Source: Actinomycetales bacterium Actino_02
GTDB taxonomy: Bacteria; Actinomycetota; Actinomycetes; Propionibacteriales; Propionibacteriaceae
Length of the DNA: 64,000 nucleotides
Assembly: GCA_001603275.1 (NCBI GenBank)
Contig: LUYM01000016.1
Span: forward strand, 1 to 64,000
Reading direction: 5' to 3'
Position 1 is the stretch's first letter. The number at the start of each line of letters is the position of its first letter. The position numbers were made by a program, and so were the translations under genes. The notes under the pieces were generated by a model. The model did no database searches. It had not been told where the DNA came from and saw nothing but the letters and a program-made list of their open reading frames with translations. Below are positions 17,310 through 26,524 of the stretch, piece by piece.

Positions 17310-18446
17310 ATGGATTTCCGGCTCAACGACGAGCAGCAGCTGTTCGTGGACAACGTTCGCGAGCTGATGCAGCGCGAGAACTGGGAGGCCTATTTCGCCG
17401 AGTGCGATCGGACGCACACCTACCCCGAGCGGTGGGTCAAGGCGTTGTGTGACCTCGGTTTCGACCTCATCATGCTGCCCGAAGCCCACGGTGGCCTCGA
17501 ACTCGGTCTGGTCACCCTGACCGCGGTCTACGAGGAACTCGGGCGCTGGGGCGCGCCGACCTATGTGCTGTACCAGCTGCCATGCTTCGACACGATTCTG
17601 CGCGAGGGCACCCCGGCGCAGATCGACAAGGTGCTGGCCTACGTCGGCACTGGCAAGCAGATCTGGAACTCGGCCTGCACCGAGCCCGGAGCCGGCTCCG
17701 ACGTCGGCAGCCTGCAGACCAACTACACCCGCCGCGACGGCAAGATCTACCTCAACGGGCACAAGACCTTCATCACCTCGTCGGCGCATGTGCCGTTCCT
17801 GGTGGTGATGGCCCGCAACAGCGAGGACCGGGACTGCTTCACCGAGTTCTTTCTGGACATGAGCCTGCCCGGTATCCGGATCGAGCCGCTGGAGAAGCTC
17901 GGCCTGCGGATGGACAGTTGCTCCGACGTCTACTTCGACAACGTCGAACTCGACGAATCCGACATCTTCGGACGCGAGGGCAACGGCTTCAGCCGGGGCA
18001 TCAAGGACTTCGACTTCGAACGTTTCCTGGTTGCGGCCAGCGACTATGCGGTGGCCATCTCCGCCTTCGAGGATGCCGCCCGCTATGCGAACGTCCGGGT
18101 GCAGTTCGGCAAGCCGATCGGGCGCTTCCAGCTCAACCAGCTGAAGTTCACCGAGATGGCCATCAAGCTCAACGCGATGAAGAACATGGTCTACGAAGCG
18201 GCCTGGCATTACGACACCGACGAGATGACCGCGACTCAGGCGGCCATGTGCAAGTACTACTGCGTGAACGCCGCCTTCTCCGTGGTCGACGACGCGATGC
18301 AGGTGATGGCCGGAGTCGGAGTGGCCGGCGATCACCGGATCCAGCGGATCTGGCGCGACCTGCGGGTAGACCGGGTCAGCGGCGGCACCGACGAGATGAT
18401 GATCCTGACCGTCGCCAAGGGCGTCCTGCGCCAGTACGCGAACTGA
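17310..18446 (+). CDS. caiA: Crotonobetainyl-CoA reductase-like acyl-CoA dehydrogenase
   Basis: 378 aa, against about 380 for E. coli CaiA, with long blocks that I recognise as near-identical ([70 protein letters not shown]). It has acyl-CoA dehydrogenase N-, middle and C-terminal domains and binds FAD. In the known pathway CaiA reduces crotonobetainyl-CoA to gamma-butyrobetainyl-CoA with electrons from the FixAB flavoprotein, whose genes lie just downstream. AAGGAG precedes the ATG. The similarity to CaiA is much closer than to generic dehydrogenases, though the acyl group could differ. Confidence 0.92.
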   Translation: MDFRLNDEQQLFVDNVRELMQRENWEAYFAECDRTHTYPERWVKALCDLGFDLIMLPEAHGGLELGLVTLTAVYEELGRWGAPTYVLYQLPCFDTILREGTPAQIDKVLAYVGTGKQIWNSACTEPGAGSDVGSLQTNYTRRDGKIYLNGHKTFITSSAHVPFLVVMARNSEDRDCFTEFFLDMSLPGIRIEPLEKLGLRMDSCSDVYFDNVELDESDIFGREGNGFSRGIKDFDFERFLVAASDYAVAISAFEDAARYANVRVQFGKPIGRFQLNQLKFTEMAIKLNAMKNMVYEAAWHYDTDEMTATQAAMCKYYCVNAAFSVVDDAMQVMAGVGVAGDHRIQRIWRDLRVDRVSGGTDEMMILTVAKGVLRQYAN

Positions 18447-18455
18447 GGCCCGGTC

Positions 18456-19670
18456 ATGCAGATTCCCACGCAGAAGCCGACCTTCGGAGTCCTGGACGAC
18501 CTGAAGGTGGTCTACGCCGCCATGGAGCTGGCCGTGCCCAAGGCTGCCTGTCTGATGGCCGAATGGGGTGCCGACGTCACCTGGCTGGAGAACACCGGCT
18601 CCGGCGACACCATCCGCGACACCGCCTGGATCAAGCAGGCCGAGCGGCGCAACCAGCGCTCGGTCGCCCTGGACTACTTCTCCGAGCAGGGCAAGCAGGT
18701 GCTCCTGCGGATGCTCGCCGAGGCGGATGTCTTCATCGAGTCGAGCAAGGGCGGCACCTGGGCCAAGAAGGGCCTCACCGACGAAGTGCTGTGGCAGATC
18801 AACCCCAAGCTGGTGATCGTCCACGTCTCCGGCTTCGGCCAGACCGGGGTACCCGAGATGGTCACCCGGGCCGCGTACGACCTCACCGTGATGGCCTACT
18901 CCGGCTACATGAGCCAGAACGGCACCCCGGAACAGCCGATGAACCCCGGCCCGTACGCCGGGGACTACTTCAACTCGCTGATGATCCTCAGCTCGACCCT
19001 GGCCGCGCTGCACAAGGTCGCACTGACCGGAGTCGGTGAGTCGATCGACGTGGCCATGTACGAGTCGCTGCTGGCGATCGGCCAGTACTACCTGGTCGAC
19101 TACCTCAACGCTGGCGTGGTCTGGCCGCGTCCGGGTGCCCGCAACCAGAACCTGTGTGCGATCGGCGAGTACGAGTGCGTCGACGGCTTCATCGGGCTGT
19201 GCGTGTACGGGGTGCCGCAGAACAAGTACCTGCTCGAGCAGATCGGCCTGGGGGAGCTGTGGGGTACCCCCGACTACCCCGAGGACTGCAGCGCCCTGTG
19301 GCTGTCCAGCCCGAAGGCCGCCCTCATCGAGGCGAAGCTGGAGGAGTACCTGGCCACCCGCAAGGTCGTCGAGGTCGAGGCGGACTTCTCCGCCCATCGG
19401 ATCGCGGCCCAGAAAGTGATGGAGTTCACCGACCTGGTCGCGGAGCCGCACCTGGCCGCCCGTGGCGTCTGGCAGGACTGGCAGACCGCCGACGGTGAGC
19501 AGTTCAAGGGCTTGGGAGTCTTCCCGCGGTTCGACCAGCACCCCGGACAGGTGTGGCGGCCGATGCCGGCCCAGGGCTACGACAGCACCGACGTGCTGAC
19601 CCGGCTGGGCTACTCGCCCGAAGCGATCGACGGCCTGATCGAGGCCGGCGTGATCAAGCAATCCAACTGA
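18456..19670 (+). CDS. caiB: CaiB-type (class III) CoA transferase
   Basis: 404 aa, the expected length for CaiB (405 in E. coli). Family features: N-terminal VVYAAMELAVPKAACLMAEWGADVTWLEN, DEVLWQINPKLVIVHVSGFGQTG, and the catalytic Asp in PYAGDYFNSL (about residue 169), which forms an acyl-anhydride intermediate. The C-terminal GxFPRFDQHPGQVWRPMPAQGYD block also matches CaiB. It transfers CoA between gamma-butyrobetainyl-CoA and the incoming acid, so that ATP-dependent activation is needed only to prime the cycle. It starts 9 bp after caiA and is surely cotranscribed. Confidence 0.92.
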   Translation: MQIPTQKPTFGVLDDLKVVYAAMELAVPKAACLMAEWGADVTWLENTGSGDTIRDTAWIKQAERRNQRSVALDYFSEQGKQVLLRMLAEADVFIESSKGGTWAKKGLTDEVLWQINPKLVIVHVSGFGQTGVPEMVTRAAYDLTVMAYSGYMSQNGTPEQPMNPGPYAGDYFNSLMILSSTLAALHKVALTGVGESIDVAMYESLLAIGQYYLVDYLNAGVVWPRPGARNQNLCAIGEYECVDGFIGLCVYGVPQNKYLLEQIGLGELWGTPDYPEDCSALWLSSPKAALIEAKLEEYLATRKVVEVEADFSAHRIAAQKVMEFTDLVAEPHLAARGVWQDWQTADGEQFKGLGVFPRFDQHPGQVWRPMPAQGYDSTDVLTRLGYSPEAIDGLIEAGVIKQSN

Positions 19671-19682
19671 GGAAGGACCCCG

Positions 19683-20426
19683 ATGCGAATCGTTGCCTGC
19701 ATCAAGGCCGCACCCGATGATGCCGACATCACTGTCGGCCCCGACCGGTCCTTGGACTTCACCCGGGCCCAGCCGCGGATCGGCGCGTACGACCTGAACG
19801 CGATCGAGGCCGCTCGGCAACTGGCCGATCAGGTCGGCGCCGAAGTGGTCGGCATCAGCGTCGGCGCAGCCGAATGGGACAACACCAAGCTGCGTAAGGA
19901 CGCCCTGTCGCGCGGGCTGGACTCGCTGGTGATCGTCAGCGGCGAGCCAGACGCCGACAGCTTCCAGACGGCCAGCCTGCTGGCCGCCGCGATCACCGAA
20001 CTGGGGGAGTGTGACCTGGTTCTCCTCGGTGCCGGCAGTTCCGATCGGTACGCCCAGCAGGTCGGCAATCAGCTCGGAGCACTGCTGGGGCGTCCGACCC
20101 TGAACCAGGTCAACGCGATCAGCCTGACCGACTCCGGCGTGCGCGTCGAGCGCCTCCTGGAGGACGCCGAGCAGGTCATCGACGCCGACCTGCCGACAGT
20201 GATCAGCCTGACCGCCGGGGCCAACGTCCCGCGGATCGCCGGCATGAAGGACATCCTCGCCGCCGGCAAGAAGCCGGTGACCCAGGTCTCGGGGCAGCCG
20301 GTCGCGGCCACCGCACGGCTGGTCTCGGTCCTCGCCCCCGAACAGGTCGATCGACGCCGCCAGGTCGTCGAAGGAGACCCCGCCGACACCGCGGCTGCGC
20401 TGGCCGCCTTCCTGAAGTCCTTGTGA
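19683..20426 (+). CDS. fixA: Electron-transfer flavoprotein beta subunit
   Basis: 247 aa, EtfB/FixA family: MRIVACIKAAPDDADITVG start, IGAYDLNAIEAARQLADQVGAEVVGISVG and the DLVLLGAGSSDRYAQQVGNQLGALLGRP nucleotide-binding segment. With FixB it binds FAD/AMP and passes electrons to CaiA. Presence of FixC and FixX in the same cluster points to the bifurcating FixABCX type, which couples NADH oxidation to both a high- and low-potential acceptor. The start has GGAAGGA upstream. The stop overlaps the region just before fixB. Confidence 0.9.
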   Translation: MRIVACIKAAPDDADITVGPDRSLDFTRAQPRIGAYDLNAIEAARQLADQVGAEVVGISVGAAEWDNTKLRKDALSRGLDSLVIVSGEPDADSFQTASLLAAAITELGECDLVLLGAGSSDRYAQQVGNQLGALLGRPTLNQVNAISLTDSGVRVERLLEDAEQVIDADLPTVISLTAGANVPRIAGMKDILAAGKKPVTQVSGQPVAATARLVSVLAPEQVDRRRQVVEGDPADTAAALAAFLKSL

Positions 20427-20434
20427 GGAGCAAC

Positions 20435-21325
20435 ATGACCGAGGTTTGGATCATCGCCCACGACGCGACCGGCGGCAACGCCCTCGCCTGCGCCGCACGG
20501 GCACTCGGCGACCGGGTGGTCGCAATCAGTCTCGGCGCCGGGGTGCTGCCCGGCGCCGATCTCAGCCTGACCGTCCAGGTCAGCCCGGAGGTTCCGGTCG
20601 AGGCCTACGCCTGCGCAGTGGCCGATCTGCTGTCGGCCCGCGGTGCGCAGCTGGTCCTCACCGACGCCACCACCACCGGACGCCTGCTGGCCGGCCAGGT
20701 GGCCGCCCGACTTGGCGTGAGCCCGCTCACCGCGTCCGGTGTGGTCCGCGGTAACAGCCTGCAGGTGACCCGCCTGGTGTACGGCGGCTTGGCGGTCGCG
20801 ACCGACGAGGTCATCTCGCCGGTGTGCGTGCTGGTGGTAGCACCGGGCGCGCTGACCGCCGAGGAGAGCGTCCGGGCGGGCCAGAGTGAAGCCGTCAGCC
20901 TCACCCCGGCCGGTGGTCTTCGACTGGTGGAGACCCGGGCCAAGGGCGGGACCAGCGTCGACCTCACCGGCGCCAAGCGGGTCGTCGGGGTCGGACGCGG
21001 GTTCGCCGCCGAAGCCGACCTGGAACTGGCCCGCGCGCTGGCCGTGAAGCTCGGGGCCGAGGTGGCCTGCAGCCGTCCGATCGCCGAGGGCGTGAACTGG
21101 ATGCCGGCCGAGCGCTACCTGGGCGTCTCGGGGGCGACCATCAAGCCCGAGCTCTACCTCGCCATCGGCATCTCCGGACAAGTCCAGCACCTGGTCGGAG
21201 TGAACCACTCCAAGGTGATCGTCGCCATCAACTCCGACAAGAACGCACCGATCTTCGCCCACGCCGACTTCGGCGTGGTCGGAGACCTCTACCAGGTGCT
21301 GCCCGAGCTCACCAAGAGCCTGTAG
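20435..21325 (+). CDS. fixB: Electron-transfer flavoprotein alpha subunit
   Basis: 296 aa, EtfA/FixB family. N-terminal ETF domain (about 1-170) and C-terminal FAD-binding domain with AKRVVGVGRGFAAEADLELARALAVKLGAEVACSRPIAEG, YLGVSGATIKPELYLAIGISGQVQHLVGV and INSDKNAPIFAHADFGVVGDLYQVLPEL. ATG at 20435 has GAGGAG five bases upstream and is preferred over the in-frame GTG at 20423, which would overlap fixA. It partners FixA and delivers electrons to CaiA in the membrane-proximal cytoplasm. Confidence 0.9.
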   Translation: MTEVWIIAHDATGGNALACAARALGDRVVAISLGAGVLPGADLSLTVQVSPEVPVEAYACAVADLLSARGAQLVLTDATTTGRLLAGQVAARLGVSPLTASGVVRGNSLQVTRLVYGGLAVATDEVISPVCVLVVAPGALTAEESVRAGQSEAVSLTPAGGLRLVETRAKGGTSVDLTGAKRVVGVGRGFAAEADLELARALAVKLGAEVACSRPIAEGVNWMPAERYLGVSGATIKPELYLAIGISGQVQHLVGVNHSKVIVAINSDKNAPIFAHADFGVVGDLYQVLPELTKSL

Positions 21326-21353
21326 CCGCATCCGAAGGAGAAGGGAACTCGCG

Positions 21354-22964
21354 GTGGCCGACATCACGACGGGCCAGACCACAGCCTCGCTGTGGGCGGC
21401 AGCCTGCCGAGACTTCGGTGATCGCCAGTTCCTGGTGCATCTGGACGCCACCGGTGGCCGGACCGAGTACAGCTACGCCCGGTTCGCCACACTCATCCAC
21501 CAGGCCGCCCACGCCTTTCTCAGCGTGGGCGTCCGGTCCGGCGACCCGGTGGTGCTCCAGGTGCGCAATCGTCCCGAGATGCTGGCTGCATTCTTCGGGC
21601 TCACCGAGATCGGCGCGATCGTCGTGCCGCTCGGCATGGACGCAACCCCCACCGAGCTGCTGCGGGCCTACCAGGCCTGTGGTGCCGAGTGGGCGGTGGT
21701 GGAGCCGCACCTGTGGCCGACGCATCAACGACTGCGCGCCGAAGCCGGGCTCAGCGCAGTCGCCGTGCTCGTCGTCGGCGACCGGGACGGCACTCCGCAG
21801 GCTCAGGGAGCTGGAGTCCGGGGATTCCGGGAGCTGTGTGCGCAGCAGTCGAGCGAGCCGGTCGTCGCCCCGGAGCTCGATGGCCGACAGGTGGCCGAGC
21901 TGCTCTACACCTCCGGCACCACCGCCGCCCCCAAGGGGGTGATGATCACCCACGCGAACCTGGTGTTCTCCGGTCATTACGGCGTCTGGCAGACCTCGCT
22001 GCGCGCCGACGACCGGGTGTTCACCACCATGCCCGCCTGCCACTCGAACTTCCAGCTGGCCGCCCTCACTCCGGTGCTCGTCGCCGGCGCGACGCTGGTG
22101 ATGGCCGAGCACTACTCGGCCAGCCAGTTCTGGTCGCAGGTGCGCCGGGAGCGGGCCAGTGTCGTCCAGCTGATTGCGATGATGGTGCGCACCCTGCTGC
22201 TGCAGCCGCCCGCACCCGACGACACCGATCATGAGCTCCGCGAGGCGCTCTACTTCATGCCGCTCTCCGATGCCGAGAAGCAGACCTTCGAGACCCGATT
22301 CGGGCTGCGGCTGATGAACTCCTACGGATCGACCGAGTCGATCGGCTGGGCGGTGACCGATCCGCCGGTCGGCGCGCGGCGGTGGCCATCGGTCGGACGA
22401 GCCGGACTCGGCTACGAGGTCGGCATCTTCGACCACTGTGGCAACGAACTGCCGCCAGGTGAGATCGGCGAGTTCCGAATCAAGGGGACGCCGGGGGTCA
22501 GTCTGATGCTCGGCTACCACGACGACCCGGCCGCGACCGCGTCCGCGCTGAGCGAGGACGGCTGGCTGCGCACTCACGACGAGGGCTATCGCGATGAGGA
22601 CGGCTGGTTCTACTTCGTCGACCGGGCGGTGAACCTGATCAAGCGGGCCGGTGAGAACATCTCGGCCAGCGAGGTCGAGTGTGTGCTGACCTCGCACCCG
22701 CTGATCGCGGAGGCCGCCGTCATCGGCGTCCCGGACCCGATCCGAGACAAAGCGGTCCTGGCCTACGTGCGGCTGCAGCCGGGGGCGCGACTCAGTGTCG
22801 CCGAGATCCTCCAGCACTGCCGGGGACAGCTGGCCGCCTTCAAGGTGCCCAGCTATGTCGAGTTCGTTGACGACTTCCCCAGAACTGCCTCGATGAAGAT
22901 CGAGAAATGCCGCCTACAACGAGCTGAACCGCAATGCCGCGGGACTGATGAAGGGAACCACTGA
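21354..22964 (+). CDS. caiC: CaiC-like carnitine/crotonobetaine-CoA ligase, C-terminus probably frameshifted
   Basis: 536 aa, AMP-forming acyl-CoA ligase. P-loop LLYTSGTTAAPKGVMITH (about 181-198), A5 motif NSYGSTESIGWAV (about 322), A7/A8 GWLRTHDEGYRDEDGWFYFVDR and KRAGENISASEVE, and A10 PRTASMKIEK. It activates the acid with CoA and ATP to prime the CaiB cycle. It starts with GTG and a distant AAGGAGAAGG. After MKIEK the frame uses rare codons (CTA, CAA, CGA), whereas the +1 frame from 22912 reads AYNELNRNAAGLMK with normal codons. This suggests a one-base indel near 22905-22912 affecting only the last about 18 residues. Confidence 0.88.
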   Translation: MADITTGQTTASLWAAACRDFGDRQFLVHLDATGGRTEYSYARFATLIHQAAHAFLSVGVRSGDPVVLQVRNRPEMLAAFFGLTEIGAIVVPLGMDATPTELLRAYQACGAEWAVVEPHLWPTHQRLRAEAGLSAVAVLVVGDRDGTPQAQGAGVRGFRELCAQQSSEPVVAPELDGRQVAELLYTSGTTAAPKGVMITHANLVFSGHYGVWQTSLRADDRVFTTMPACHSNFQLAALTPVLVAGATLVMAEHYSASQFWSQVRRERASVVQLIAMMVRTLLLQPPAPDDTDHELREALYFMPLSDAEKQTFETRFGLRLMNSYGSTESIGWAVTDPPVGARRWPSVGRAGLGYEVGIFDHCGNELPPGEIGEFRIKGTPGVSLMLGYHDDPAATASALSEDGWLRTHDEGYRDEDGWFYFVDRAVNLIKRAGENISASEVECVLTSHPLIAEAAVIGVPDPIRDKAVLAYVRLQPGARLSVAEILQHCRGQLAAFKVPSYVEFVDDFPRTASMKIEKCRLQRAEPQCRGTDEGNH

Positions 22965-23836
22965 TGGGCAGGATCAAGACTGAGATGGTGGGCCAGACGT
23001 ACGGCCCGTTCGTCCGGGACTACAGCTTTCGCGACCTGGAACTGTTCGCGCTCGGCTGCGGCGCCGGCATCGACGGCCGGGACGATCTGATCTACCTCAA
23101 CGAGCACGACGAGCGGGATCCGCAGCTGAAGGTGCTGCCGATGTTCGCCGCGATGCTGATCGTCGACTCCGAGGTGACCAGGACCATCGACTACGGCTAC
23201 AACTACGCCGGCTCCCTGCACTGGGGCTTCGACATCAGGTTCCATGCACCCATCACCAAGCTGAGCGACCGGGTCGAGACCAAGGTGAAGCTGGCCGGCC
23301 TCTACGACCGTGGCGAGGGCAAGGGTCTGCTGGCTCAGCACATCGGCGACACCTACGACTCCGACGGCACCCTGCTGTGCACCAACGAGTCCTGGGATTG
23401 CCTGATCTACGACGGCGGCTGGGGTGGCCCGGCCGCCCCCAAGGACGTCGTCGAGATGCCCGATCGGGCCCCGGACGCCGAGGTGGTCGAGACCATCCCG
23501 TTCAACCAGGCACTGATCTACCGGCTCTCGGGTGACTTCCATCCCCAGCACATCGACTGGGACTACGCCGCGGCCAACGGTGAGCCCCGTCCGATCCTGC
23601 ACGCGATCAGCTATGCCGGCGTGGTCATGCGGCACTTCATCCGGACCTTCATCCCCGGGGAGCCGGAGCGGCTGACCCGGTTCAAGACCCGGATCACCTC
23701 GCCGGTGCACCCGGGCACCTCACTGACCACCCAGCTGTGGCAGGTCGGCGACCACGAGGCCCGGTTCCGTCTGGTCGACACCGACGCCCCGGACGCCAAG
23801 CCGCACCTGAACTGGGGAATCATCGAATGGAAGTAG
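22964..23836 (+). CDS. MaoC-like (hydratase 2 / hot-dog) enoyl-CoA hydratase, likely CaiD substitute
   Basis: 290 aa. The C-terminal half has the hydratase-2 signature YRLSGDFHPQHIDWDYAAANGEPRPILHAISYAG, with the catalytic Asp and His of the SGDxxPxHxD motif retained and the usual Asn replaced by His. The N-terminal half (FRDLELFALGCGAGIDGRDDLIYLNE) looks like the first, non-catalytic hot-dog of a double-hot-dog protein. The ATG overlaps the caiC stop (TGATG), implying translational coupling. In the pathway a hydratase interconverts carnitinyl-CoA and crotonobetainyl-CoA. In E. coli this is the crotonase CaiD, which is not encoded here, so functional replacement is inferred. Confidence 0.82.
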   Translation: MGRIKTEMVGQTYGPFVRDYSFRDLELFALGCGAGIDGRDDLIYLNEHDERDPQLKVLPMFAAMLIVDSEVTRTIDYGYNYAGSLHWGFDIRFHAPITKLSDRVETKVKLAGLYDRGEGKGLLAQHIGDTYDSDGTLLCTNESWDCLIYDGGWGGPAAPKDVVEMPDRAPDAEVVETIPFNQALIYRLSGDFHPQHIDWDYAAANGEPRPILHAISYAGVVMRHFIRTFIPGEPERLTRFKTRITSPVHPGTSLTTQLWQVGDHEARFRLVDTDAPDAKPHLNWGIIEWK

Positions 23837-25191
23837 CACCTGCTGGGACGAGTGGGGACGACTCCCGACTCGTCCCGGCCGGCCCGCGGCTGATCGACGA
23901 CGCCGGGATGAACCGCTTCCTGAAGAAGATCATCTTCTTCTCCAGCGGCGGTTCATTCCTGGACGGCTATGTGCTCTCGCTGATCGGGGTGGCGCTGGTC
24001 CAGCTCACCCCTGCGCTGGGGCTGAGCCAGGCCGAGGTTGCCGCCACCGGAGCCGCCGCACTGGCCGGGATCTTCTTCGGCTCGCTGGCCGGCGGCCGGC
24101 TGACCGATGCACTGGGCCGGCGGACCATGTTCATCCTGGACGTATCGGCGATCGGCATCGCTTCGCTGGCCGCCTGTTTCGTGGACGCCGCCTGGCAGCT
24201 GATCGCCTTGCGCTTCCTGCTCGGCTTCTTCATCGGAGCCGACTACCCGATCGCCACCTCGCTCATCGCCGAGTTCAGCCCACGCCGTGAGCGTGCGGTG
24301 AGCATGGGGATCGTGTCCGGGGCCTGGTATCTCGGCGCGACCGCGGCCGCGTTCGTCGGGTACGGGCTCTACTCGGTCGATCAGGGCTGGCGGTGGATGC
24401 TCGGCAGTGCTCTGGTGCCGTGCATCGTGCTCCTGATTGGCCGCCACGACATCCCCGAGTCGCCGCGCTGGCTGTGCCAGCGGGGTCGGCTGGACGAGGC
24501 CCGGCAGGTGATGCGGAAGGTGTTCGGGGCCGAGATCGAGCTGGAGGATGAGGCTCCGACCCGGGCCGGCTTCGGTTCGGTGTTCCGCGCCGGCTACGGC
24601 AGCCGAGTGGTGTTCCTGGGCGTGCTGATCTTGTGCCAGGTGGTGCCCATGTGGGCGATGTACACCTTCGGACCGATGATCATGTCGGCCTTCGGTCTGG
24701 GTGAGGGCAGTCTTTCGGTGCTCGGAGAGGCGCTGGTCAGCCTGTTCTTCCTGATCGGGACCGTGCCGGCCATGTACTGGCTGAACTCGCTAGGGCGGCG
24801 TCCGCTGCTGATCGGCTCGCTGGCGCTGATGGCGCTGGGCCTGTTGATTCCCGGCATCTGGCCGGCCGCGCACATCGTGGTGATCATTGCCGCATTTGCG
24901 CTGTACGCCTTCTTCTCCGGCGGACCGGGGATCCTGCAGTGGCTCTACCCGAACGAGATGTTCCCGACCGAGGTCAGGGCGACCGCCGTCGGGGTGGCCA
25001 TCGCGATCAGCCGGATCGGGGTGGTGATCTCGACCTACGGGCTGCCGATCTTCCTGGCCGCCTATGGCATCGGTCCGACGATGCTCACTGGTGCCGGCCT
25101 ACTGGTGCTTGCCCTGGTGCTGTCGGTGTTCATGGCTCCGGAAACTCGGCACCTCACCCTCAGTGAAGCCAGCTCACTGCCGAACGACTGA
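23827..25191 (+). CDS. Second MFS transporter of the cluster (sugar-porter/AAHS type)
   Basis: 454 aa with about 12 hydrophobic helices. Family motifs: GRLTDALGRRTMF (loop 2-3), FLLGFFIGADYPIATSLIAEFSPRRERAV (TM4 region), PESPRWL after TM6, and LYPNEMFPTEVRATAVGVA. ATG at 23827 overlaps the hydratase stop by 10 bp, so the two are translationally linked. It is distinct from the MFS protein at the head of the cluster. One may import and the other export or exchange the reduced product. Specificity is not readable from the sequence. Confidence 0.87.
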   Translation: MEVAPAGTSGDDSRLVPAGPRLIDDAGMNRFLKKIIFFSSGGSFLDGYVLSLIGVALVQLTPALGLSQAEVAATGAAALAGIFFGSLAGGRLTDALGRRTMFILDVSAIGIASLAACFVDAAWQLIALRFLLGFFIGADYPIATSLIAEFSPRRERAVSMGIVSGAWYLGATAAAFVGYGLYSVDQGWRWMLGSALVPCIVLLIGRHDIPESPRWLCQRGRLDEARQVMRKVFGAEIELEDEAPTRAGFGSVFRAGYGSRVVFLGVLILCQVVPMWAMYTFGPMIMSAFGLGEGSLSVLGEALVSLFFLIGTVPAMYWLNSLGRRPLLIGSLALMALGLLIPGIWPAAHIVVIIAAFALYAFFSGGPGILQWLYPNEMFPTEVRATAVGVAIAISRIGVVISTYGLPIFLAAYGIGPTMLTGAGLLVLALVLSVFMAPETRHLTLSEASSLPND

Positions 25192-25237
25192 CCCAACCCA
25201 TCGCGAGGGGATCGCCCTCGCCGACGAAAGGAACCTG

Positions 25238-26524
25238 GTGGCTGATTTCGACGCAATCGTGGTCGGCTCTGGCTGTGCCGGCCCGGTGGCTGCCTACGAA
25301 CTTGCCAAGGCTGGACGCAGCGTCCTGGTCGTGGAGCGCGGCAACTACTGCGGGGCGAAGAACGTCTCTGGCGGAAGGCTGTACACCCATGCCCTGCGCG
25401 CGGTCTTCCCCGACTTCGCCGAGAGTGCACCGCTGGAGCGGCGAGTCACCCGCGAGCGAATCAGTCTGCTCGCCCCCGATGCAGCAACGACCCTGGAGGC
25501 CAGCGACGCGCTGATGAGCGATGAGCGCTACGAGTCGTACACGGTGCTGCGGGCTCGATTGGACCCGTGGCTGGCCGGGCAAGCCGAACAGGCCGGCGCC
25601 GAGTACGTGAACGGGATCGCGGTCGAGTCGCTGATCATGGCCGACGGCCGGGTCAGCGGGGTCCGGGCCGGTGGGGACGAGATCAGTGCGGACGTGGTCC
25701 TGCTCTGCGACGGGGTGAACTCGCTGCTCACCCCGCAGGCCGTCGGAGCGACGGTCCCGCGTCCGGATCAGGTGGCGGTCGGGATCAAGCAGGTGATCGA
25801 GCTGCCCGCGCAGGTGATCTCCGATCGGGCGCTGTGTGCTCCCGGCGACGGCCTTGCCTGGTTGTTCGTCGGCGCTGCTACCGGCGGACGAGTGGGCGGC
25901 GGCTTCCTGTACACCAACGTCGATTCGATCTCCATCGGCCTGGTGGCCACTGCATCCGACCTGGCCGAGTCGCCGGTCCCGATCTACCAGTTGCTGGAGG
26001 AGTTCAATCAGCACCCGGGCGTTGCGGCGATGATCGCCGGCGGCAAGGTGGTCGAACACTCCGGGCACCTGGTCGCCGAGGCCGGCTACGACGCAATGCC
26101 GCCGCTGGTGGGCGACGGTGTGCTGCTCGCCGGCGAGTCGGCGCTGATGTGCATCAACGCCGGCTACACCGTTCGTGGAATGGATCTGGCCATCGCGGCG
26201 GGGCAACAGGCCGGGCGCAGCGCTGCAGCCGCCCTCGAAGCCGGTGACACATCGGCCGCGGGGCTGGGGGGTTACCGGACGGCACTGGAGGACAGCTTCG
26301 TGCTGCAGGACATGAAGACGCTGCGCCGGTTCCCGCACTTCATGGAGAGCACCCCGCGGATGTTTGGGCAGTACCCAAAGCTCGCCCGGGACGCGATGCG
26401 CTCGCTCTTCCTGGTTGACGGCACTCCGATCAGACCGATGCGCAAGCAACTGCTGCCGCTGGCCAAACAGGTCGGAGTGTGGAACCTGGTCAAGGACCTG
26501 AACAAGGGGATGAGGGCGCTGTGA
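25238..26524 (+). CDS. fixC: FixC-type FAD-dependent electron-transfer flavoprotein:quinone oxidoreductase
   Basis: 428 aa from GTG at 25238, which has AAAGGAA six bases upstream; the longer frame runs back into the transporter gene. N-terminal FAD-binding GxGxxG (VVGSGCAGPVAAYELAKAGRSVLVVERG), YCGAKNVSGGRLY typical of FixC, and a second FAD motif GDGVLLAGESALMCINAGYTVRGMDLAIAAGQ. FixC belongs to the ETF-QO family and, with FixX, connects FixAB to the quinone pool. Menaquinone genes at the right end of the window show that this organism makes a suitable quinone. GTGA overlap with fixX. Confidence 0.92.
   Translation: MADFDAIVVGSGCAGPVAAYELAKAGRSVLVVERGNYCGAKNVSGGRLYTHALRAVFPDFAESAPLERRVTRERISLLAPDAATTLEASDALMSDERYESYTVLRARLDPWLAGQAEQAGAEYVNGIAVESLIMADGRVSGVRAGGDEISADVVLLCDGVNSLLTPQAVGATVPRPDQVAVGIKQVIELPAQVISDRALCAPGDGLAWLFVGAATGGRVGGGFLYTNVDSISIGLVATASDLAESPVPIYQLLEEFNQHPGVAAMIAGGKVVEHSGHLVAEAGYDAMPPLVGDGVLLAGESALMCINAGYTVRGMDLAIAAGQQAGRSAAAALEAGDTSAAGLGGYRTALEDSFVLQDMKTLRRFPHFMESTPRMFGQYPKLARDAMRSLFLVDGTPIRPMRKQLLPLAKQVGVWNLVKDLNKGMRAL

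Noticed and set aside
17091-19820. 909-aa open frame on the minus strand
   Set aside because: It is antisense to alpha/beta hydrolase, caiA and caiB, whose products match known families. Its composition (Gly/Val/Asp/His/Gln-rich) is typical of a shadow frame in high-GC coding DNA.
20069-21451. 460-aa minus-strand frame opposite fixB
   Set aside because: Antisense to the clear EtfA gene; shadow frame.
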